Shown here in pieces: positions 8,294-13,875 of a DNA stretch of 18,318 nucleotides (position 1 is its first letter; every line of letters starts with the position of its first letter). A model generated the notes under the pieces. It saw nothing but the letters and a program-made list of their open reading frames with translations. It made no database searches and was not told the origin of the DNA. A program made the position numbers and the translations under genes. Source of the DNA: Clostridiales bacterium (GTDB lineage: Bacteria; Bacillota; Clostridia; Christensenellales; QALW01); NCBI GenBank assembly GCA_018376855.1, contig JAHAAN010000022.1, forward strand, positions 1-18,318. The letters run 5' to 3'.

Positions 8294-8357
8294 GCGGTTT
8301 TGCATATGTTTTTCTTGTACGCATTAGGCAAAGATTTGTATGATTTTTGCAGGAATC

Positions 8358-8386
8358 TGGACACTGTACGAAAAATCATATATAAT
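8358..8386 (+). promoter_or_regulatory. Promoter of the AraC-family regulator gene
   Basis: TGGACA (8358-8363), a 17-base spacer and a perfect TATAAT (8381-8386) predict a start of transcription near 8393. This decides the start codon of the gene: the ATG at 8340 would lie upstream of the transcript, whereas the GTG at 8409 follows GGAGG (8397-8401) by 7 bases. Confidence 0.72.
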
Positions 8387-8408
8387 AGGTTTGTTTGGAG
8401 GAATCGGT

Positions 8409-9317
8409 GTGGAAAAGCTTGGAATGTGTTTTCGTGAAAAGTGGTACAGCGCAGATGCTTTTGGAAATCCCCCCTATATGCTGGCAGGAGGCTACGAGGA
8501 GCTTTCATACCATGTTGATATGCATATGCATGATTTTGTTGAGCTTTGCATTGTGCTGGGAGGCTCGTGCTTTCATCATATCGATTCACGGCGCGAGGAG
8601 ACGCAGAGAGGAAGCGTTTTTATCGTGCCGCCGGGTATTCTGCACGGCATTGAGGCGGGAGAACAGAACGACGCGCACGTTCTGAATTTGATTTTCCACC
8701 GTGCGTTTTTTATGCAGTATAGCGCCCATCTGAATGCTATGACGGCTTATCCCGCGCTGTTTACGGCCGGAGGAATCAATGATCGGAGATCGCTTTGTTT
8801 GAAGGAAAGCGACCTGCAGGAGCTGCTGCCCTGCTGCAAGGCGCTGTGCGACGGAAACCGTGCAAACGGCCGAAAAAGCGGAACGGTACTGAACGCATTG
8901 GGGCTGCTTGTTATATCGGAGCTGTGCGAGATTTATTCGAGAGAGTATATATGCTTCGGTTTGCAGGCTGCGGCCGGAAATAAGGCTGCGCTGCAATGTG
9001 TGAAATACATGAACGAGCATTTGGAAGAGTGCCTCTCCTTGGAAACGCTGGGTGCAGCGGTATATCTTTCCCCTTCGGCGCTTTGCAGAAGCTTTGAGAG
9101 CGTAGTGGGCATGCCGCCGATGCAGTATCTGCACCAGCTTCGCCTGCAAAAAGCCAGAGAACTGCTGCAAAGCACCGCTTTGCCGTTAAGCGAAATCTCT
9201 CAGCTCTGCGGTTTTTATGACGCTTCGCATTTTTGCCGGCGCTTTAAGGCACAGAACGGCATTCCGCCCAAGGAATACCGCAAACGCTACGGCAGCGTGC
9301 AGAACATAAGCTCATGA
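8409..9317 (+). CDS. AraC/XylS-family transcriptional regulator
   Basis: From GTG 8409 the protein has 302 residues, the usual AraC-family length. An N-terminal cupin-like sensor domain (about residues 25-110) has the HMHDFVELCIVL stretch (His39, His41, Glu45) and the later PPGILHGIEAG (His79), typical of effector-binding AraC domains. The C-terminal residues (about 195-297) carry the double helix-turn-helix: LSLETLGAAVYLSPSALCRSF and PLSEISQLCGFYDASHFCRR, followed by FKAQNGIPPKEYRKRYG, the classic AraC tail. It stands head to head with the arabinofuranosidase gene, 143 bases between start codons, so a sugar-responsive activator of that gene is the simplest reading. The ligand is not evident. 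Its 3' end overlaps the convergent DUF6512-like gene by 6 bases. Confidence 0.93.
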   Translation: MEKLGMCFREKWYSADAFGNPPYMLAGGYEELSYHVDMHMHDFVELCIVLGGSCFHHIDSRREETQRGSVFIVPPGILHGIEAGEQNDAHVLNLIFHRAFFMQYSAHLNAMTAYPALFTAGGINDRRSLCLKESDLQELLPCCKALCDGNRANGRKSGTVLNALGLLVISELCEIYSREYICFGLQAAAGNKAALQCVKYMNEHLEECLSLETLGAAVYLSPSALCRSFESVVGMPPMQYLHQLRLQKARELLQSTALPLSEISQLCGFYDASHFCRRFKAQNGIPPKEYRKRYGSVQNISS

Positions 9318-9842
9318 AATGCCAAACTGGCCGGTGATACCGTCCTGAAACAAAGGAATATGCGGCGGGTAATAGGTAAATACAAACAGCGCCAGAACAA
9401 AGGCGGCGCAGAGCGCCGCAAGCCATACGGCATTTTTTTCAATGTTCATTTTGGAAAAATAAAGCTTATAGGAAACTACAAACGCTAAAATAGACCAAAG
9501 CACTGCGCAAGAGATATCTACAGCTGTCAGCCGGAAGCCGAGGATTCCAGAATAAGTGTAATAGAAGCTGATCATTGCAAGCGGGATAAAGATCAGTCCC
9601 GCCGCTTTAGCGGTTAAATATCGGCGTAGGCTTGGTTTGAGCACAAGATATTCGATACCGGCAGCAATTAGATAAGGGAAAAATACGATCTTAACATGCT
9701 CCCATATGCTTTCGTTTACGGCGCTGAACAGGGCGATAAAACCGTTTTGTGTCCATACATAGAGAAAGTGGAACAAAAAGGATCCGGCAACGGTTGCTGC
9801 TGCGCTGATGATCTCTGTGTTTCTGAATTTTTTGGCGTTCAT
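9312..9842 (-). CDS. DUF6512-like integral membrane protein
   Basis: This 176-residue protein is almost wholly hydrophobic, with about five predicted membrane helices (roughly residues 12-33, 50-67, 80-98, 107-125, 137-156). The conserved-looking stretches NESIWEHVKIVFFPYL (after helix 1) and YYPPHIPLFQDGITGQFG (C-terminus) match my memory of the DUF6512 family, which has no known function. The start ATG 9842 has a weak AGAAG-type ribosome binding site, but the promoter is fully consensus. It ends tail to tail with the AraC-type gene: both stops lie in the palindrome TCATGA (9312-9317). It is monocistronic here. The neighbours give no clue to its job. Confidence 0.8.
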   Translation of the reverse strand: MNAKKFRNTEIISAAATVAGSFLFHFLYVWTQNGFIALFSAVNESIWEHVKIVFFPYLIAAGIEYLVLKPSLRRYLTAKAAGLIFIPLAMISFYYTYSGILGFRLTAVDISCAVLWSILAFVVSYKLYFSKMNIEKNAVWLAALCAAFVLALFVFTYYPPHIPLFQDGITGQFGIS

Positions 9843-9886
9843 TGTATATGCTTCTTTCGTTTTTTGTGTTATATTATGCTACTTTG

Positions 9887-9915
9887 ATTATATAATTCCC
9901 TGAAAGTATTGTCAA
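9887..9915 (-). promoter_or_regulatory. Perfect consensus sigma-A promoter of the DUF6512-like gene
   Basis: On the minus strand TTGACA (9915-9910) is followed after exactly 17 bases by TATAAT (9892-9887), about 45 bases before the ATG at 9842. Both hexamers and the spacing are ideal, suggesting strong constitutive transcription. Confidence 0.85.
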
Positions 9916-10167
9916 AGCTATTCAATAAAATGAATTATGCGAATTTTGTTTTAAAAGTACCGGAGCGATTGTGTACTTCTGTCTTGTTTTTCTGCATCTT
10001 TTGTGCAAAACAATTCTTTCTTATGTTAAGAGGGCGAGGGAGAGACGTTTTAGCAAACATGAGTTTAAAACTAAAACGACAGAGCTGAGAAATAAAATGC
10101 TTGTGGACAGGGCGGCAAACAAACCGATTCTCTCGCGCGTAAACTAAGGCAGCTTTTTCAGATAAAC
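9916..10167. other. Intergenic stretch between divergent genes
   Basis: No gene is supported here. It contains one copy of a short dispersed repeat (TGTTAAGAGGGCGAGGG, 10024-10040) and an 8-bp inverted repeat (CGTTTTAG 10046-10053 with CTAAAACG 10071-10078, 17-base loop) that could form a weak hairpin. The right part leads into the regulatory region of the VTC operon. Confidence 0.5.
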
Positions 10168-10201
10168 TTCATGTTAATTTCATGTAAAATCAATCTTCAT
10201 G
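10168..10201 (+). promoter_or_regulatory. Direct-repeat site upstream of the VTC operon, response-regulator type
   Basis: TTCATG occurs at 10168-10173, 10179-10184 and 10196-10201. The first two copies (TTCATGTTAAT, TTCATGTAAAA) start 11 bases apart, one helical turn, as in binding sites of OmpR/PhoB-family response regulators. No proper -35 box is present; TATATT (10205-10210) or TATTTT (10211-10216) could be the -10. The position fits an activator site for the operon starting at 10244. The regulator itself is not in the window. Confidence 0.45.
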
Positions 10202-10243
10202 GCATATATTTATTTTATGCTTCAATAAAGAAAGGAATATGGT

Positions 10244-10969
10244 GTGGACGATCAATATCAGAGTATCTTTAAACGCTTTGAAAAGAAATATGTTCTAAGC
10301 GAAAAACAGTATTTGGCGCTGATGAAGCGTATGGAGGAACGCCTGCTTCCGGACCGTTTTGGGAAAAGTACGGTTTGCAGCCTTTATTTTGACACGCCTT
10401 CCCGCCTGCTGATACGCCGTTCGTTGGAAAAACCGATGTATAAGGAAAAACTGCGCCTGCGAAGCTACGGTACGCCTTCGGACGAAAGCAAGGTATTTTT
10501 GGAACTGAAGAAGAAATACGACGGCGTGGTTTATAAACGGCGCATTGAAACGGAGCTGCGGCACGCAATGGAATATCTTTGCGGCCAAGGCGAACCGCCG
10601 CTGGCTTCGCAGATCATGAACGAGATCGACTGGATGATACAAAGCTATGAAAATCTTGAACCCGCAATGGCTGTTTCCTATGACCGCACGGCGTGGACAG
10701 TGCGGCAGGAGAGCGGTATCCGCATTACTTTTGATAGCCGCATTCTTTGGCGCGAAACGGAGCTTTCATTGAAAAACGGAGCGTATGGCAGCGAGCTGTT
10801 AGCGCAGGGAGAACGACTGATGGAGCTAAAGCTTCCGTTTTCCATGCCGCTTTGGCTTGCGCAGCTTCTCGGAGAGCTTAAAATTTATCCCGCGTCTTTT
10901 TCCAAGTACGGACGAGCTTATATAAAATCTTTAGAATTGAAACAAAAAGGAGGAATTATTTGTGCCTGA
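10244..10969 (+). CDS. VTC-domain (polyphosphate-polymerase-like) protein
   Basis: The 241-residue protein starts at GTG 10244, 7 bases after AAAGGA (10231-10236). It is a single VTC domain of the CYTH/triphosphate tunnel type. Expected tunnel-lining charged motifs appear in order: FEKKY (12-16), KLRLRSYG (69-76), FLELKKKYDG (85-94), VYKRR (96-100), SYDRTAW (145-151), RITFDSR (160-166), LMELKLP (192-198) and SFSKYGRAY (218-226). In yeast Vtc4 this domain makes polyphosphate from ATP; bacterial stand-alone versions are mostly uncharacterised. There is no signal peptide, so it is cytosolic. It overlaps the DUF4956 gene by 8 bases, so the two are probably translationally coupled and may work together at the membrane. 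Whether it makes polyphosphate or binds another triphosphate is unknown. Confidence 0.88.
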   Translation: MDDQYQSIFKRFEKKYVLSEKQYLALMKRMEERLLPDRFGKSTVCSLYFDTPSRLLIRRSLEKPMYKEKLRLRSYGTPSDESKVFLELKKKYDGVVYKRRIETELRHAMEYLCGQGEPPLASQIMNEIDWMIQSYENLEPAMAVSYDRTAWTVRQESGIRITFDSRILWRETELSLKNGAYGSELLAQGERLMELKLPFSMPLWLAQLLGELKIYPASFSKYGRAYIKSLELKQKGGIICA

Positions 10970-11648
10970 GATTTTTTCCAGTATTCTGACTTCCTCTTCC
11001 GGAGAGGTTTCCTTTGCCGCTGTGGGCGTTTGTTTGCTTGCGTCGTTGCTTTTAGGGTTTGTGATAGCCCTGCTTCATTCCTATAAAAACAACGGCAGCA
11101 AAAATTTTTTGGTTACGCTTGCTCTGCTTCCTGCAATCGTTCAGCTGATCATTACGCTGGTAAACGGGAACCTCGGAACGGGCGTGGCGGTGATGGGGGC
11201 GTTCAGCCTTGTGCGCTTCCGCTCGGTTCCGGGAAATGCCCGGGAGATTTGCAGTCTGCTGTTGGCAATGGCGGTTGGCTTAGCCACGGGTACCGGGTAT
11301 ATTGCCGTTGCGGCGTGTTTTGTGATCGTTATGGGGGCGGTTATGCTTCTTTATCGCGCTACCCGTTTCGGCGAAAGCAGGCAGATAAAGAAAACGCTTC
11401 GCGTTACCATACCCGAAAGCCTTGATTATACCGGCGTATTTGACGATCTGTTCGAAAAATATACGGAAAGCTGCCAGCTGGTCAAGGTAAAAACAAGCGG
11501 CATGGGCAGCTTATTCAAATTGGAATATACTATTGTGCTTAAAAATGGGAAAAATGAAAAGGCGTTTATTGACGAGCTTCGATGCCGCAACGGAAACCTT
11601 GAGATTTCCTGCGGCCTGTATTGCCCGTCTGCATCTGAGGAACTATAA
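10962..11648 (+). CDS. DUF4956 membrane protein
   Basis: The 228-residue protein starts at GTG 10962, 8 bases after AAAGGAGG (10946-10953). The N-terminal 135 residues hold about four membrane helices (roughly 17-39, 49-68, 95-110, 113-131) and the family signature GAFSLVRFRSVPGNAREI (79-96). The remaining residues (about 136-228) form a soluble alpha/beta domain (LRVTIPESLDYTGVFDDLFEKYT). DUF4956 proteins have no established function but are often found beside VTC-domain genes, as here. The reading frame overlaps the VTC gene by 8 bases and is followed after 15 bases by the lipoprotein gene, so all three belong to one transcript. A membrane partner of the VTC protein is a reasonable inference. 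Confidence 0.88.
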   Translation: MPEIFSSILTSSSGEVSFAAVGVCLLASLLLGFVIALLHSYKNNGSKNFLVTLALLPAIVQLIITLVNGNLGTGVAVMGAFSLVRFRSVPGNAREICSLLLAMAVGLATGTGYIAVAACFVIVMGAVMLLYRATRFGESRQIKKTLRVTIPESLDYTGVFDDLFEKYTESCQLVKVKTSGMGSLFKLEYTIVLKNGKNEKAFIDELRCRNGNLEISCGLYCPSASEEL

Positions 11649-11663
11649 AAGGAGGTTTGGCAG

Positions 11664-13514
11664 ATGAAAAAGTTTTTAACGGTGATGCTTGCTGCGGTGA
11701 TGCTTGCCGCATTGTTTGCAGGTTGCACGGAACAAAACATACAGAATTCCAATTCCGCATCGGCTTTGTCCACGGCAACGCCGGGAAGCGGAGCGACGGC
11801 TGCGCCGCCGTCGGAGCTGGATCTTGATTTTTCCAACAGGGATGCTGGCGCATCCTATGAGCTTGCGGGCGCTACGGTGATTACCTGCAAAAACGGTTCG
11901 TTTGCAATCAACGGCGCCGGCGCTTCGGCAGAAGGAAACGTGCTTACGCTTTCGGCAGAAGGAACATATGTGCTTTCCGGCGAGCTGACAGAGGGGCGTA
12001 TTATCGTGGACGCAGCAGATACCGACAAGCTGCAGATCGTGCTTAACGGGCTTTCTTTGCACAGCAGCAACCACGCGCCGCTGTATATCCGACAGGCAGA
12101 TAAAGTGTTTATCACATTGGCAGATCAAAGCGTGAATACGCTGACCGACGGTGCGAGCCGCGATGCCGCATCTGATGAGGAAAGCAAAGTGGACGGTGTG
12201 ATTTTCAGTAGAAGCGATTTATGCATTAACGGCAGCGGACAGCTGAACATTACTGCGGCTTATAAGCACGGCATCGTCTCTAAAGATGATTTGATTATTA
12301 CCGGCGGCATGCTGAACATCACGGCAAACGGGCAGGGACTTTCGGGGAAGGATGCGGTAAAAATCCAAAACGGAACCTTTGTACTGAACACCAAGGGGGA
12401 CGGGATTCAGGCAGATAATACGGAGGATTCCGCAAAGGGCTTTGTCTATATTGAAAACGGAAGCTTTGAGATTGAGGCGGAAGCGGATGCGATTCAAGCG
12501 GAAACGTGCCTTATAATTAACGGCGGAACCTTTACGCTGACCTGCGGAGGCGGAAGCGCGAACGCAAGCACGGATCAGAGCGGAAATAACCGCCCGCAGT
12601 GGGGCGGATGGGGGCAAAGTTCAGGAAATACTGCCAGTGCAAAGGGGCTTAAGTGCGCGCAGACCTTGATTATCAACGGCGGAGTTTTTACCGTGGATTC
12701 CTCTGACGACGCGATACACTGCAACGGAGATATGACGATTGCGGGCGGGCAGCTTACTATTACGTCGGGCGACGACGGAATCCATGCGGACAGCGCGCTG
12801 CTGATTACCGGCGGAAGCATTGTCATCACGAAATCATACGAAGGCTTGGAGGGGCAGACGGTAACCGTTCAGGGCGGAGAAATCTCCGTAACAGCCAGCG
12901 ACGACGGGATTAATGCTGCCGGCGGCAATGACGCCTCCTCTATCGGCGGCCGACCGGGGCAAAATCATTTTGATTCCGATTTGTCCTGTGAAATTCGGAT
13001 CTCAGGCGGAAAAGTGTATATCAATGCGGAGGGCGACGGGATTGACTCCAATGGGAATTTTTATCTTGAAGGCGGCGAGGTGTATGTCAGCGGCCCTACG
13101 AACGGAGGCAACGGCGCGCTGGACTACGGCGGCGAGGGAATCGCAACGGGCGGCGTTTTAATTGCCGTAGGCAGCGTCAGCATGGCGCAGGGATTTTCCT
13201 CATCCTCCAGGCAGTGTTCAATACTCTATACGCTTTCCTCTTCGCAGCAAGGTGATATAACGCTTACCGATGCACAAGGGACTGCATTGGCTTCTTTTAC
13301 GCCGGAAAAAACATATCAGTCTGTGGTTGTTACTGCACCGCAGATGCAAGTGGGCGAAACATATGCGCTGTACGCGGGAACGGTTGCGGAAGAGATCACG
13401 CTTTCCGGCATCGTTACCGCCAACATTGGAAACTATTTTCCGGGCGGAGGCGACCACGGCGGAGGCCCCGGCGGGTTCCCGGGCGGCCGCCCCGGCGGAA
13501 AAGAATTTGGATGA
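11664..13514 (+). CDS. Cthe_2159-type carbohydrate-binding beta-helix lipoprotein
   Basis: The 616-residue protein starts at ATG 11664, 8 bases after AAAAGGAGG. Residues 1-21 form a lipoprotein signal with lipobox LFAGC (Cys21), followed by a Ser/Thr/Ala-rich linker, so it should be tethered outside the membrane. Residues about 55-510 are repeating beta-helix rungs with recurring INGG/ITGG turns and Asp-rich motifs: KGDGIQAD (244-251), SDDAIHCNG (346-354), GDDGIHADS (369-377), SDDGINAAG (412-420) and GDGIDSNG (457-464). This matches the Cthe_2159 family (DUF4353), whose founding member binds cellulose and polygalacturonate and carries calcium. A beta domain (about 515-585) and a Gly/Pro-rich tail end it. 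It is the third gene of the VTC-DUF4956 operon. Surface polysaccharide binding is inferred; enzymatic activity is not excluded. Confidence 0.88.
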   Translation: MKKFLTVMLAAVMLAALFAGCTEQNIQNSNSASALSTATPGSGATAAPPSELDLDFSNRDAGASYELAGATVITCKNGSFAINGAGASAEGNVLTLSAEGTYVLSGELTEGRIIVDAADTDKLQIVLNGLSLHSSNHAPLYIRQADKVFITLADQSVNTLTDGASRDAASDEESKVDGVIFSRSDLCINGSGQLNITAAYKHGIVSKDDLIITGGMLNITANGQGLSGKDAVKIQNGTFVLNTKGDGIQADNTEDSAKGFVYIENGSFEIEAEADAIQAETCLIINGGTFTLTCGGGSANASTDQSGNNRPQWGGWGQSSGNTASAKGLKCAQTLIINGGVFTVDSSDDAIHCNGDMTIAGGQLTITSGDDGIHADSALLITGGSIVITKSYEGLEGQTVTVQGGEISVTASDDGINAAGGNDASSIGGRPGQNHFDSDLSCEIRISGGKVYINAEGDGIDSNGNFYLEGGEVYVSGPTNGGNGALDYGGEGIATGGVLIAVGSVSMAQGFSSSSRQCSILYTLSSSQQGDITLTDAQGTALASFTPEKTYQSVVVTAPQMQVGETYALYAGTVAEEITLSGIVTANIGNYFPGGGDHGGGPGGFPGGRPGGKEFG

Positions 13515-13520
13515 TACTAA

Positions 13521-13557
13521 AAAACGCAGAGCGCTTACCGTAAGCCCTCTGCGTTTT
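13521..13557 (+). terminator. Terminator of the VTC-DUF4956-lipoprotein operon
   Basis: AAAACGCAGAG (13521-13531) pairs with CTCTGCGTTTT (13547-13557); after one mismatch the stem continues GCTTA (13533-13537) with TAAGC (13541-13545) around a CCG loop. It begins 7 bases after the stop codon. The A and T runs lie at the stem base and could serve both strands. Confidence 0.82.
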
Positions 13558-13799
13558 GCGTTTATGGTATTCTCAGAAATAAGCGTTCCCATTAAACGGT
13601 CTGAAAGCTTTGATAATGGAGATATAACTTTTGATGTTGAGAGGGTAACCATTCTGTTTTACTGAAATTGTTTAAATAACGCCAATGCGTCAAATATGGC
13701 GGCATGCATGTAAATGCCGATTTCGGCTTAATATCGGATAGGTTGCATTTCATTATTTCCGTCGGCTTTGGAAGAATATAAAAAATTATTTGTTTTTCA
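13558..13799. other. Intergenic stretch before the rhamnosidase promoter
   Basis: I see no supported gene or larger RNA structure. A small hairpin (GCCGA 13716-13720 with TCGGC 13723-13727, flanked by TAA/TTA) is the only local symmetry of note. Confidence 0.4.
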
Positions 13800-13828
13800 T
13801 TGAATGTATACCTGAAAGCTGGTATAAT
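13800..13828 (+). promoter_or_regulatory. Extended -10 promoter of the rhamnosidase gene
   Basis: TTGAAT (13800-13805), a 17-base spacer ending TGG and a perfect TATAAT (13823-13828) give an extended -10 promoter. The start of transcription should be near 13835, about 40 bases before the ATG at 13876. Confidence 0.78.
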
Positions 13829-13875
13829 GGAACGCACAGAATGCTTGATTTTCGTTTTATAAAAGGAGATATTTT

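Noticed and set aside
8340..8408. Upstream ATG start at 8340 for the AraC-type gene
   Set aside because: It lies before the predicted -35/-10 boxes and has no ribosome binding site; the added residues are not AraC-like. GTG 8409 with GGAGG at 7 bases is better.
13592..13837. 81-codon minus-strand open frame before the rhamnosidase gene
   Set aside because: It starts within the rhamnosidase promoter region, has no Shine-Dalgarno and its translation resembles no protein family.
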